64,000 nt of DNA from Centrapalus pauciflorus (GCA_020465985.1 JAANYP010002636.1:150032-214031); one strand, 5' to 3'; counted from the first letter of the stretch, positions 43,203 through 53,524 are shown. Notes: generated from the letters alone by a model not told the origin. Numbers and translations are program-made.

Positions 43203-44765
43203 TTATTTTCCATGGTGGTGCGATGGGTTAACTGTGGTGTTGCTTGGAAGCTTCCCTTCTTCTCGTTTAGTCAAGGACTCTGCAATTTGTCCCATCTGCC
43301 TTCCGAGCATCTCCATAGTTTTCGCTTGAACCATGGTTTGTTGTTTCATGAATTCCATAAACTCGGAAAACTCTTTCGAATTCCCCGACACTTGTCGCGA
43401 ATCATTTTCTTCTTTAGGGTCTTGGCGTTTATAGTACCGATCATCCTTCGTAGCTGAGGTCGATCCATATTGGAAATCTCGGTTTTGTTGACGAGGTTGC
43501 TCATATCTTGGCTTCGGGGGAGCATCATTGTCTTGATTATCCCTCCAACTAAAGTTCGGGTGTTTTCTCCATCCCGGATTGTAAGTTTCCGAGTATGGAT
43601 TCTCCCGTTCTCTTCGTTGCCGAAATCCAAAAGCTTCGTTCACATACTCTTCGTGCGTGAAGGTATGTGGGCATTTCTCGGTTGGATGAGAAGGGTCTCC
43701 ACAAGTGACGCAGCAGACCTGTGCCGCTGTAACCTTTCCCATTCCTTTCATCAACAAGTCCATCTTTTTGCTTAGCTCGGATATGTCAGATTTAACTTCT
43801 TTCTTCCATGCGTTGTCTATGCCCATAACTTGGACACCAACACTATTATCCGAACCCGCTTGGACTTTTAAACCTTTGCTTAATTGGGTTAATAATTCCC
43901 AAGCTTCGTCATCTTCCTTAGCTAAAAAGGTTCCGCCTGAAGCAGCGGTGATCATATTCCTACTTTCTTGACTAACCCCATCGAAAAAGGTTTTAATTAG
44001 CATCCATTTAGGAATTTCATGGTGAGGGCATGTTCGTAGTAATTCATTCAACCTATTAAAAGCATCGTGAAATTGTTCTCCAATTTTCTGTTTAAATCCA
44101 GTGATTTCTTTACGTTTTTCTGTAGTTTTACTAATTGGGTAATATTCAGTTAGAAATTCTTTTTTCATTTCATCCCAGTTAGTTATACTATCAGTGGGAA
44201 GTGACACGAACCAATTTTTCGCTCGTTCCTTCAAAGAGAAAGGAAAGAGTCTGAGTTTTAAAGCGTCTACGGTCATCCCCCTAACGTGATTGGCCTTACA
44301 TATGGCAGTGAATTCAGCTAAGTGCTCATACGGTTCTTCGCTTGGTGCTCCGCGAAAAACAGGTAATATGCTAAATAGCTGTGGCCTAATTTCGGGTTCA
44401 TTCTCATTAATTGGGTAGAGAATGGGTGATGGATCAGGGATATCACCCGGCCTATAATGGGATTCTACGGTTCTACGGTCTCCCATCGGTCTTTGATTTT
44501 GTTGGACGTCAACTAGAATGTTATCGATGTTCTCGTCTTCCAAATTAATTATTTCTTCTTCCACGTTTACTGTAGGAACAGTATTTCTAATTTCGTTTGT
44601 TTGAGTTGTGGCTCGCCTATTAGATCTAGCAGTTTTTTCGATTTCTGGATCAAACTTCAAGGGTGAAATTCTACCAGAATATCGTGTGTGCATAAACTTA
44701 GAAGGGCTAGATGAAGAATTCGAATTAGTTACTTTCTTTTTGGTGAGAATCGATGCTTGCGCCAC
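43203..44765 (-). CDS. Athila-3 Gag, open, with no ATG at its start
   Basis: About 520 codons. It contains the retrotransposon gag domain (LPVFRGAPSEEPYEHLAEF ... LRLFPFSLKERAKNWF ... MKKEFLTEYYPISKT ... LNELLRTCPHHEIPKW) and a zinc knuckle CVTCGDPSHPTEKC near residue 350. The conserved N-terminus begins at a GTG (44765). Upstream in frame there is only an A15 tract and a TAA, so the original ATG was probably lost or lies in another frame, with slippage in the A tract. The first internal ATG is at about 44687 (MHTRYSGR). It ends in TAA at 43203, immediately before pol in the same frame. Confidence 0.85.
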   Translation of the reverse strand: MAQASILTKKKVTNSNSSSSPSKFMHTRYSGRISPLKFDPEIEKTARSNRRATTQTNEIRNTVPTVNVEEEIINLEDENIDNILVDVQQNQRPMGDRRTVESHYRPGDIPDPSPILYPINENEPEIRPQLFSILPVFRGAPSEEPYEHLAEFTAICKANHVRGMTVDALKLRLFPFSLKERAKNWFVSLPTDSITNWDEMKKEFLTEYYPISKTTEKRKEITGFKQKIGEQFHDAFNRLNELLRTCPHHEIPKWMLIKTFFDGVSQESRNMITAASGGTFLAKEDDEAWELLTQLSKGLKVQAGSDNSVGVQVMGIDNAWKKEVKSDISELSKKMDLLMKGMGKVTAAQVCCVTCGDPSHPTEKCPHTFTHEEYVNEAFGFRQRRERENPYSETYNPGWRKHPNFSWRDNQDNDAPPKPRYEQPRQQNRDFQYGSTSATKDDRYYKRQDPKEENDSRQVSGNSKEFSEFMEFMKQQTMVQAKTMEMLGRQMGQIAESLTKREEGKLPSNTTVNPSHHHGK

Positions 44766-45074
44766 GATTCCCCTTTTTTTTTTTTTTTAATAAACTAAAA
44801 CAATAATTAAAATTAAAACTAATTAAAAACTAATTAAATGGAATAATAGCAAAATATGGAAACTTAAACTAATTTAAGTAAGCAAATAAAAGCAAATAAA
44901 CAAATAATTGAAATTGACTAAATTAACTAAATTACCTAAATTACTCTAAAGAAAATAAGGCAACTAAATATATGAAAATGTAATTTATATTTAAATAAAA
45001 TTTAAAATTAAATTAACTAATTACTAAAATACGTGATTTAAGCGCAACCGCTCCCCGGCAACGGCGCCAAAATT
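44766..45074 (-). other. Athila-3 leader with tRNA-Asp primer binding site
   Basis: A/T-rich leader without an ORF. The primer site (minus strand TGGCGCCGTTGCCGGGGA) is at 45052-45069, five bases from the LTR, and matches the tRNA-Asp site typical of Athila. The T15 run at 44774-44788 is the A tract just upstream of gag. Confidence 0.9.
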
Positions 45075-46153
45075 TGATGCGAGTGTCGTTAACCCGTCAA
45101 AAATAACCACTAAATACCTTAGAAGCTAGGGTAAGTAGGGATCGTATCCACAGAGAGCGAGAGGTTAAATACACGTATTCGAGCGACTAGCGTTGTAAAA
45201 TAATTAATTTCGAAAGATTGATTTGGTTGTAAAAAGGTGATTGCTTTGATTTATAAAACTAATTACTTGCGAATTTTGTGAAAAGAAAACTTAAGAAGAT
45301 TGTTTGATTGAATAAAATACGAAGATAACCATTCCCGGATTCCACACCGCGCTTTGTGTTTAATTTATGAAAACGATTTGAAGATTACATAGACATAATC
45401 TTTGTTGGAGTTATTATTAAAGCCATTACGTGATCTTGGGCATAGCGCGTGACACGTTTGATTACTCGTCTTAATTAAATAATTAACTCGGCACGAATAA
45501 TAAAATGTCTACGAACTATCTTGCGAAACGCAACAACAAAATAATAATCATTCGTTTACAATCAAAATATAAATAATAAAAACCATGTAAACTTAAAGTA
45601 ATCGTTCATAAAGTAAAACTTAGCGATGTGCTTCCTCCGAGAATGATTATGACGAGCTTAGCCGGACATGGTTGATGCAACGTTCAAGAGTTGTGGATTC
45701 ATCGCCGTAGATTGACTCGTGTGTTCTTCGTACGTATTTTCGCTCAAACAGGGTTCTTTTCCTTAGCCTTCTCCTCCCAAAAAACGATTTTGAACTCTGA
45801 CATATAACTTGGTATTTATAGGAAAAGATGGGAAAACCCTAAAAACGGCCGTCTAATAATTTCATGGGTTGGGCGCAGCCGTAGGCGCAGGCCTGCGCCC
45901 CCCTCTGCGCCCCTCTGTAAAATCCGTGTTTTTGTGAATTAATTTCTTCTGTTGAACCCTTGGTCTGGGCGCAGGGCTGCGCCCCTCTCTGCGCCTGGCT
46001 CTGAAATTTCGTCCTTTTTTTCGCAATTTTAAACCGGATTTTGTTTACCTGCACAGGCACAGAATTTATTCAATAGCGGCACATTCTATCACACTTTTGC
46101 ATTAAAAATAACTCTTTTACGCTTAATAAACATGGTAAATTATAACCCGATCA
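45075..46153 (-). repeat. Athila-3 5' LTR (right copy)
   Basis: 1079 bp, nearly identical to 36361-37438: A/G near 45410, A/G near 46057, and one extra C near 45777 in this copy. The minus-strand TATA box is at 45813-45820. Confidence 0.95.
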
Positions 46154-49100
46154 ATAAACCTTCTATTTCCCAAGTCTACTTGCAACAATTCTGGCACACG
46201 ATAAAGTTCATACTAGCTGATGGAAATCATCACTTCAAAGTTACCATAGACCAGTTTAAGGCAAAGACCACACTTGCCAGACTTTTCCATAACCTATTTC
46301 TACCGCGCAGAACTGATACCGTGAACTTTCCAGACTTAGCTGATTATGAAGACTTTGTCTCAGATGAAGAGCTTGTTCATGATCTAATATGCTTAGGATA
46401 TTCCAAACCTCTTCCAAAAAGTTCAAAATTTCATAGGAATAGCCTGAATGGAGAATGGTACACATTATTTGGCATAGTCAACAGATGCATGACGTCTAAA
46501 CATACTGGAATTGACAGATGCAACATACATTGTTTGAGAATATTTCATGGGATTGCCTTCAACAAGCATTAAGACTATGCACAATGTATTTGGGAGGATG
46601 TGAAAGAGGTTGTGTTGGCAAAAACAACAAATCATGCAAGAAAGTTTGTACCGCTACAACGTTTCATTCATATTTTGATAAGGGGAATCTTAAGGGCTAA
46701 TGAACAAATCCCAAAAAGATCTTATGCTCATAAGTGCCCAGACTATGTTATGATAAGTCTACATGGGGTATAAGATGCGCCGAATGTGAATGTGATGCCC
46801 ATTCCAGAGGCTCTTTTGAAGTATGCGGATCAAGAGAGTGAGCATGTCAAATTATACAGAATAGATCACACTCTTATAGAAAACCAAGAACTAGGTCTTC
46901 TTATTCTAGGAGCTTTAGGTGAGCAGGAACATCAGCCCGGCTGATGTTCAGGGCAGCCAACCTGAGAGTGAGGGAGTAGAGGAGCAGGTAAGAGGAGGTA
47001 AGAGAAGCTCAGACTTTGAAAGGACGTTATCAAACATTGCAGAAGGCGCTGATGAAGGAAATGATGATGATGATGAAGATGAGGATTGTAATGATGCAAA
47101 TGAGGGTGGTGCTGGAATGGTTGAATTTTCTTTAGCTGAAAGGCTTCCGGATATTGATGTTATTCAGATTGCTAGGGAGAGTGAGAGGGAGTTCCCATGC
47201 CCAAACAGCCGGGATCTAGCCATATCTGCTGTTGGCTCTCAAATGGGAGTCAGCATTGAATCAGTCAGTATCCCACTGACGACTGCGCCCCCCCCCCCCC
47301 CCAGTAACTCATTTTCCTCTCAACAGGAAGATGTTTCAATTTCTCACCGGGATCAAGCACATGATCTATCCTTAAATCCTTTGGATTTTATGGATATTCA
47401 AATGAGTACACAACTGCCCGGGTATACAATTTTTATTCTTGCACATGATATAGATGCTATACACATTAGGATACTAGCGTCGACTTCATATGTTGATGTA
47501 AGTGCAGTTGAACTAAGTGTTCCTGCCAGAACAACCATAGTGTCAGAAGCATCTGTTGCTCCGTCACTTGAAGTGGTTGGAAGACCAGTCAGAGATACAA
47601 CTTTGCCAAATCTGAGCACTGGCCACACAGATGTTCTTTTTATAAGTTCAACTGTTGTGTCAACTGGAAGTCTGAGTGACCCAGTGGTTAGACTTTCACT
47701 CTTTGTGACCGAAGAAAAGTTTAATGAAGCATCGAATGAAGCAGTTGCTGGAGTCTCCAATCAGATGACAAATCAATTTTCTGAGATGATGGACCAGATG
47801 TCAAACATTCAGAAGCTTTTGAAGGGAAAGAATGTATCAAAAGAAGTAAAATAGAGGGATCCAAATCAAGCAATTGACGAGCTAAGACATTTTGTTATTG
47901 AACAATTTGATGAGATGAGGGATCGTATGATTGGGTTGGAGAGCACTATGATAACAGCATTAGGAGATATGTCTGAGAGAATATCTGCTGTGGAACAAAC
48001 TTGTAAAGCACAAGCTTCTGCTCCAAAGCAAAAACATGATGAGGATGATGCTCCTCACGAGGGGGAGAAGAGGAGGAAGCTTGGTGAACAAGGATCTGGA
48101 CTTCTAACGATTACATATCCAGAAAAGGATAAATATACGGAAGGTCAAGAGACTGGTGAAGCAGGGAGCTCCAAAGAAAAGCCTGTTGATGCTCAAAGTG
48201 AGCTAGAATTCATTCTTCATGAAGATGTTCTAGTTCCTTTAAGTATTCAATCAGGAATATATAATTTTGAAGAGTATGATGACACTGATGATGAAACTCA
48301 AGGACAAACTTTAATCATTGAGGGAAGTGAGAAGGAAGTGGAAGTGGAGTTGTCTAAAGATGACGATATGTTTGATTTGACCGATATATCTTTGAGAGCT
48401 GATAGGATTAAAGAAGAAGAGGATCTTGTGCAGGAGATATTGAAAGATGTTGAACCAACACCGACAGTTGAAAAGCCTGAGGTTATGGTTACTATAAAAG
48501 AAGAAGTAGTAGAGCCGTTTCCAGTGGAGAATACTATGCCTCAGATGGTTAAGGAGAAGAATGAGGTTGAAGTAATGGACAGATTTTTCAATGAGTATAT
48601 ATTGGCTGATGAGTCACAAAGACAACATCGTTTGAGGTTTGAAGCTCAACAGATTGTGTAGAAAGAAATCAGAGATATACTGACACTACTCAATGAAGAT
48701 GAAATACGAAAGAAGATGATAAAAGTGTTAGACTTATCCGCAAAGCAACGGGCTGATTATATTAAGAAGAGAAACAAGCTGCCTTATCTTGAAGATCACC
48801 TCGAAAAGAAAATATTTTGTAAGAAGCAAGCTCCATGCACATTTTTGAAGTTGTTCAGAGTTCTGGAGCCTAATATGCCAAACACAGCAAATTATGCGAA
48901 TTTCTTGCAAAATACAGCACAGTCGGTGGATAAGGTCTAAAGTGAGTTTAGGATTGTTGATTTGGTTAAGATTGAAAAGGATCGGTTTGTTAAGATCTTC
49001 TATCATACTTTTACCATCACCAGAGCTGATGGAAATACATATACGTTCATCGAGGTTGATATGTTTGGAATGCATTTGGTCGACATTGAAGATCTTTTTG

Positions 49101-49590
49101 ATGAGCTGTGTAGAAATAAGAGGAATGAGCACTGTAGATTTGCGCTAAAGACACTTTTTTATTCATGCACACCAAATTGGTGCTTATGTCTCTGCAAGAT
49201 CTACCTATAGGAGTTGAAAGAGGGATGAGAAAGATAAACATTACTGCGCCAAATCGTTTCATCAAATTTATGGAAAATCTAAAAGAATTTCAAGTCGTCA
49301 TGGCCAAGCATCCTGTAGCAATATACAAAGATAAATATCAAAAGCCATGGGCTATGCGGAGCATTGAATTGAATAAGTTCTGTGATGGAACACTACAAAA
49401 GACGATGAATGGCTTGAAAGGATAGTTTGCAGCTGACAAGAAAAGAAAGCCAAAGAAGGGAGCATTGAGTGTGATTGACAGAAAGCTCATGGTTGAATTC
49501 ATATCAAAGATCAACTGGAGATTGTCAAACAGAAAAAGTATCAGACGTTTTGAAATGAAGCTGGGTCTATCAAACTTAAGACTTATTATA
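46154..49590 (+). pseudogene. Copia-B third ORF, main part after Athila-3, several breaks
   Basis: Continues the split third ORF: conserved N-terminal domain (VYLQQFWHTIKFILADGNHHFKVTIDQFK), a frameshift near 46560, a stop near 46770 and another shift near 46910. A long frame then starts at about 46919 and has TAG at 47852, TAG at 48659, TAA at 48938 and a shift near 49180, with the C-terminal part open again to about 49425. Features: acidic DDDDEDED run, Pro run coded by C15 (47288-47302), coiled-coil-like helices (MRDRMIGLESTMITALGDMSE), and a C-terminal domain with NRKSIRRFEMK-like basic end just before the polypurine tract. Same family as Copia-A; no membrane signal. Confidence 0.75.
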
Positions 49591-49597
49591 ATTCATC

Positions 49598-49912
49598 AAA
49601 AGGGGAGAATGTTAGAATCAATATTCGATTGACGAATTTAATATGTATAGGGTGTATTTTGTAATTAATGCATAGTTGATTTTAGTCTATAAATAGAATA
49701 TTCCTTTTGTAAATAGTACGGAACTGAATATTGTAATTGAACGGAATTGTAATTGTGATTGCACAGACTTCTAAGAAGAATAGGGCTACAGTGCTTTGTT
49801 TTCATTCATCATCATGTAATCATCTTTTGGTGAAATATAATAATTTTGTTAGTGTTTCTGATATTTGTAATTGTTTGTATTAAATGTTTTGATTGACTAA
49901 TCTGGAATATCA
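49598..49912 (+). repeat. Copia-B polypurine tract and 3' LTR
   Basis: AAAAGGGGAGAA at 49598-49609 directly precedes the LTR 49610-49912 (TGTTAGAATCA...ATATCA), which matches 32429-32731. Confidence 0.9.
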
Positions 49913-50800
49913 ACAGATCTGTACGCCCTACTTAAGGGAAGGCTTAGGGGCATCCTTCCTTTTTCATCCCAAAACATTATATAGAAAGTTTAGACCAGCC
50001 TGTCCTTTGCATGGACAGTCATGAATGATATTTGGGCCATGTACAACACGAGCGATAGGACAGTCATCCCCCATGGATGGCTAATTTCTACCTTTTTAGA
50101 GAGGATGGGTGCATTGTCACCTGAATCTTTGACCACCCCAGTGTCGGTAGAATATATTACAACTGCCATGTTTCCCACTCTAGTCTTTAGGGAAGTTGAT
50201 GAGGGATTCAAGATATACGAGAACGAAACACACCAATCATATATCGAGGATTATACTGAGGATGAGAGGAGATAGAGAGAGAGGAGAAAGTCGAGAATGA
50301 AGCGGGAGTTCGGCACGAATAGCCGCACTGCGGAGCGTCTACCTCACAAAGTCGAGGTAATAAAGATATTGAGGTTGACCGCATTATGAGGCGGTTAGAT
50401 GACCTGGTGGTGAGTCACAGTGATTTTTGTGAGGACGTGACTCAACGATTAGATGATATGAGTGGCAAATTGACCCATGTCCACAATAGGTTTGATTATA
50501 TTCAGGACAGGGTAGACCGAATTTATGAGGGGCAGAGAGCGACGGCATACCAAAATGTCTGCTACCAGCAGCAAAACTAGGTTTACTGGGAGGGAGTCCG
50601 ACACCACGAGGATTCCCAGGCCGGTATGCCATATCAGTCGTATGTTGATTATATTATGCCCAAGTACCAGACATATGACCCGGCCCATGGCAGGATCTGC
50701 CAGATCAGGTTTCACCGCACCTGTATCCATCACCATCGCAGAACCCCGCAGACCAAACACCGTATGGCGATTTTTTCAGCAACATCTTCGGTCGTCCTCC
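49913..50800 (+). pseudogene. Athila-2 ORF B, second half after Copia-B
   Basis: After the second target copy (49913-49917) the ORF B frame resumes with LYALLK, then breaks near 49985. LSFAWTVMNDIWAMYNTSDR follows, matching Athila-1 ORF B (LSFAWIILDNLWNMYN). The acidic EDYTEDERR end is at about 50270. The helical C-terminal part (50386-50577: DDLVVSHSDFCEDVTQRLDDM) stops at TAG 50578, and remnants continue to about 50800 (MPYQSYVDYIMPKYQ). Broken by several shifts. Confidence 0.75.
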
Positions 50801-51356
50801 TCTATTGTTCTACTTTCTTTTGTTTCATTTTCAGTCATGTATCAGTTATGTAGTTTGTAGTTTCTTTTTATTTAGTAATATTTCTTTTCATTAGCCGAGA
50901 CCTTTTAAAAATTATTTGATGTCAATGTTGTTCATTAAATTTCCCCCAAAGATTCTTGTTTTGCCGATCAGGTTGTCGAAAATGATGATACATAGAAAAA
51001 TGTACCCAAAATTAGTTAGTGTTAGTAAGGAATTCTAGACTTATGTTAAGATTCGTATAATAATTAACATTGTAATGTAAGTGGAGTGCAAGCTAGTTAA
51101 AATTTGGGCTTAAATGAAAATAATGTGTCAAAAGATTTTGGAAAACTCATGCAATAACGAGGAGAGCATAATCATGTTTTTAGCCTAGAAAAGATTCGAT
51201 TGTATCCTAGTTGGTTCGAGAAATTAAGTCCTTCAGGTTACCATTCATGCCTAATCTCTTAAAACCATCTGGTTTGGGAGTGATTGACCCAAATCTCTCT
51301 ACATGGACCAATAAGAAAGCTATGATTAAACTCGAGTTAAAAAGTATGTGTGTGTA

Positions 51357-51440
<84 letters not shown>

Positions 51441-51761
51441 CAAGGTGATTTAAAGATTCATATGGTTGTATACATGCATAGAGGGAAAAGATGGTCAAAA
51501 GACCCACATATTTTAAGACTTGTAACCTTGAGCTAAAAGGGTAATTTCCAAGAGTGAGATGCATTATAAAAATTCTAAGGAAGATGTGTTTTAACCGAAA
51601 ATGTTCTTTCTTGAATTCAAAATTTTAATGCATTATCGTGAAGGCAGACTTAATCTAGACTTACTGAACACACTGCTAATATAGTGAGTACATAATTAGT
51701 TCTGATTCTAAGGCTAGTTCGGGGACGACCAAGACTTAAGTTGGGAGGGGGGGGGGGGGTT
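50801..51761 (+). other. Athila-2 3' untranslated region
   Basis: No gene. Contains the conserved hairpin at 51253-51285 (AAACC-ATCT-GGTTT core, AATC/GATT arms), a TG/TA microsatellite (51345-51437), and at the end TTCGGGGACGACCAAG, TTAAGTTGGGAG and a G13 run (51747-51759), the polypurine tract. Frames in the microsatellite are not genes. Confidence 0.7.
51345..51437 (+). repeat. TG/TA compound microsatellite
   Basis: (TG)n followed by (TA)n, about 90 bp. Likely polymorphic. Confidence 0.95.
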
Positions 51762-52273
51762 TGATGATACTACACTATTTTGTGTTTTTGGGAGTCTTTA
51801 AGGCTTATATATCCATTTTTACTTCATAACTATAGTACTTTTACATGATATTTGCATTTCAGGGTCAGGAAGTCAATTAGAAGCAGCTCGAAAAAATTCA
51901 GCTTGAGACGTGCAGGTAGGGGCACAGGCCTGCGCCGCCCTACGCTGCCAAAACAGAAAGTTTAAGAGTTAGAGAGTAGTTCCGGCGCACCCCAACGTAC
52001 CCCTGAGCGTACCCCCAGAGCAGGGGCAGGCGCAGGCCTGCGCCCAGGTCTGCGCCCGTGTGGCATCAAAACCCTACGGCCGCTGTTTGACGTCTAAATC
52101 CCTAGAAATGACGATCTCTATAAATAGAGGGCCTCTGCGTTTGTTTTTCAAGGTGCCGATTTATTAAAAACGCTGACGAAACCCTGCTGCGGTTGATTCA
52201 CGGATCAAAGTACGAAGAAGTGAAGTGTCGTTCTTCCACCGTCTACAAGCCCCAAGATGATCTCCACAATCAT
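51762..52273 (+). repeat. Athila-2 LTR, truncated at the right
   Basis: Begins TGATGATACTACAC right after the polypurine tract. Holds GC-rich words (GGCACAGGCCTGCGCC, GGCGCAGGCCTGCGCC) at 51920-52060, AAAACCCTA, and a TATA box at 52119-52126 with the GTACGAAGAA leader similar to that in the Athila-3 LTR. The expected rest (several hundred bp) is missing; different LTR-like DNA begins at 52274. Confidence 0.7.
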
Positions 52274-52517
52274 TGTCGGTCAAGAACACTATTAGGATCT
52301 AATATATAGAGACAAAAGCAATTATAATTGTAAGTATAGGGACTATATTTGTCAATTCTAGAAAGTTTAGTTTATGGGTATATAAACAAATTCTAAGTAA
52401 TTTGTTTAGAAACTTTGCCATATTTCTTTGTATTCCGCGTTGAAAGCAAAGTAAATCATTTAATATAAAAGGAGATTTTATGTTCAATGTTGGATTCACC
52501 TAGATTTGTTATTATCA
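52274..52517 (+). repeat. Copia-type LTR-like segment
   Basis: 244 bp from TGTCGGTCAAGAACAC to TTGTTATTATCA, with a TATA box (GTATATAAAC, about 52377-52386), followed by ATTGGTACAGAGG, which resembles the iMet primer site with one base missing. I found no partner LTR in the window, so it could be a 5' LTR of a truncated element or a chance likeness. Confidence 0.45.
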
Positions 52518-53267
52518 ATTGGTACAGAGGTAGGATTATCGGTTCTTCAAATCCGTTCTCAGCATTTTTCAACTAAGCTCCTCCGGCTCACTTTTTCAAA
52601 AATACAAGTCAATCAGCTTCATAGTGAAAGAATGATCTGATGCACCATCATCTCCTTTCAATACACCCCTCTCATTTACATTTTACATCTGCTCGACCCT
52701 GTCAGTATCCCGTGATAATTGACACTTCTTAACTAATAGACCTAAAGAACCCTCACCCACACAAACTATAGATGATTTGCTCCTTGGGTAGGTCTTTCGG
52801 TTCTGGTCTGACCATAGAAGCGAAGTTTATGCCTATCACACAATTTGGTGCATAATCGGAGTTAGCAAAAATAATATTCAACATTTCAGCTCATGGGATA
52901 TCACACAAAAAATGATTAAGATTTTCAGCTCAGATGAATTAGGAGATGAAATTGAGAACGAATTTGGGGAATGATTAGTTGGGAGATATCAGAATGAATG
53001 TAAAATCTGATATAGGATATGAAATAAATCAGATTTTCATGAAGAATTAGCTCTTGGAAGATTATAGGAGAATTTAATATGAACAAATTGGAAGAATAAG
53101 GAAGAGAATCTCAGAAGCAATGAGATTATGAAAATCAAAGATATTAGAACAATTAACCTCAATGATATACTCAGAGAATCAGAAATTAACATCCTTAAAA
53201 AAAATTTGTTCTTTTCAGCTTCAGAATTGAATTCAGGGCAGGAATTCATAAAGATTATATTTCAGAA
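52518..53267 (+). other. Unassigned noncoding stretch
   Basis: AT-rich, with no long frame and no motif I recognise. If 52274-52517 is a 5' LTR, this would be its leader, but no gag follows on the plus strand. Confidence 0.4.
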
Positions 53268-53524
53268 TCGGGTTCTAATCTGAAGTGATTAGAAGCCTAT
53301 GTTGCGGAAGCTCGGGTTTCAGTCTGATGTAACTGAAAGCCTTGTTAAACTTTGCATGGATGTGCATGTTCCAAATGAAGTATTTGGAAGCCATATGCAT
53401 GAAGTACGAAATCTGCTCTGTTGTGAGTAGAAGCCATACGAGAGAAAATCGGGTTCTGCACTTTTGTGTACAGAAACTATATCCAACGAAGACCGGGTTC
53501 TAGTCTGAATTGACTAAAAACCAA
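53268..53524. repeat. Array of six different hairpins with a common loop and flanks
   Basis: Units at 53270-53297, 53314-53341, 53368-53392, 53412-53435, 53451-53478 and 53495-53522. Typical unit: GGGTTC, five or so variable bases, a loop like TGAAGT, the complement of the variable bases, GAAGCC. Stem pairs by unit: CTAATC/GATTAG, TTCAGT/ACTGAA, TCCAAAT/ATTTGGA, CTGCTC/GAGTAG, CTGCAC/GTACAG, CTAGTC/GACTAA. The stems differ strongly between units but pair within each unit (one mismatch or wobble in the last three). Confidence 0.65.

Larger units (their letters stand above)
36361..46153 (-). mobile_element. Athila-3: young, near-complete Athila element on the minus strand, nested in Copia-B
   Basis: LTRs at 36361-37438 and 45075-46153, with ATAAA at 36356-36360 and 46154-46158. 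On the minus strand: LTR, tRNA-Asp primer site, gag, pol, 1.67-kb spacer, polypurine tract, LTR. I count two substitutions and one single-base length difference between the LTRs, so insertion was very recent. gag and pol are open apart from one TAA between them. There is no ORF A or B. It may be able to move if gag start and the TAA can be bypassed, or be mobilised by relatives. Confidence 0.95.
32429..49912 (+). mobile_element. Copia-B: copia element lacking pol, nested in Athila-2 ORF B
   Basis: LTRs 32429-32731 and 49610-49912 (303 bp each, TGTTAGAATCA...CA). Flanks are ACAGT (32424-32428) and ACAGA (49913-49917), a duplication with one later change. Inside are a primer site, a motif-rich leader, a partial gag, a spacer, then the third ORF split by Athila-3, and a polypurine tract AAAAGGGGAGAA. 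No protease, integrase, RT or RNase H motif exists between gag and the third ORF. The LTRs differ at about 24 positions by eye (about 8 percent), the oldest pair in the window. Confidence 0.9.
26893..52273 (+). mobile_element. Athila-2: 5'-truncated Athila-type element carrying two nested insertions
   Basis: Starts inside pol (between RNase H and integrase) and continues with integrase, the structured block, ORF A, ORF B (split by Copia-B), 3' UTR, polypurine tract and the first part of an LTR, which is cut at about 52273. The order matches Athila-1 position by position. LTR, gag, protease, RT and RNase H on the left are missing, replaced by LTR-like DNA at 26892. All coding parts have stops or shifts. 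Confidence 0.8.

Noticed and set aside
39105..44765. Plus-strand frames opposite Athila-3 gag and pol
   Set aside because: They are shadows of the minus-strand coding frames.
47288..47302. C15 run (also G13 at 30942 and 51747) as functional quadruplex sites
   Set aside because: Homopolymers of this length may be replication slippage or sequencing error; a single uninterrupted run gives no specific support.
51207..51564. Plus and minus frames of 75-80 codons with YIYIYI and HTHTHT runs
   Set aside because: They are translations of the TG/TA microsatellite, with no protein signal.
53268..53524. CRISPR array
   Set aside because: Plant DNA; the constant parts are short and the variable parts are self-complementary stems, not spacers.
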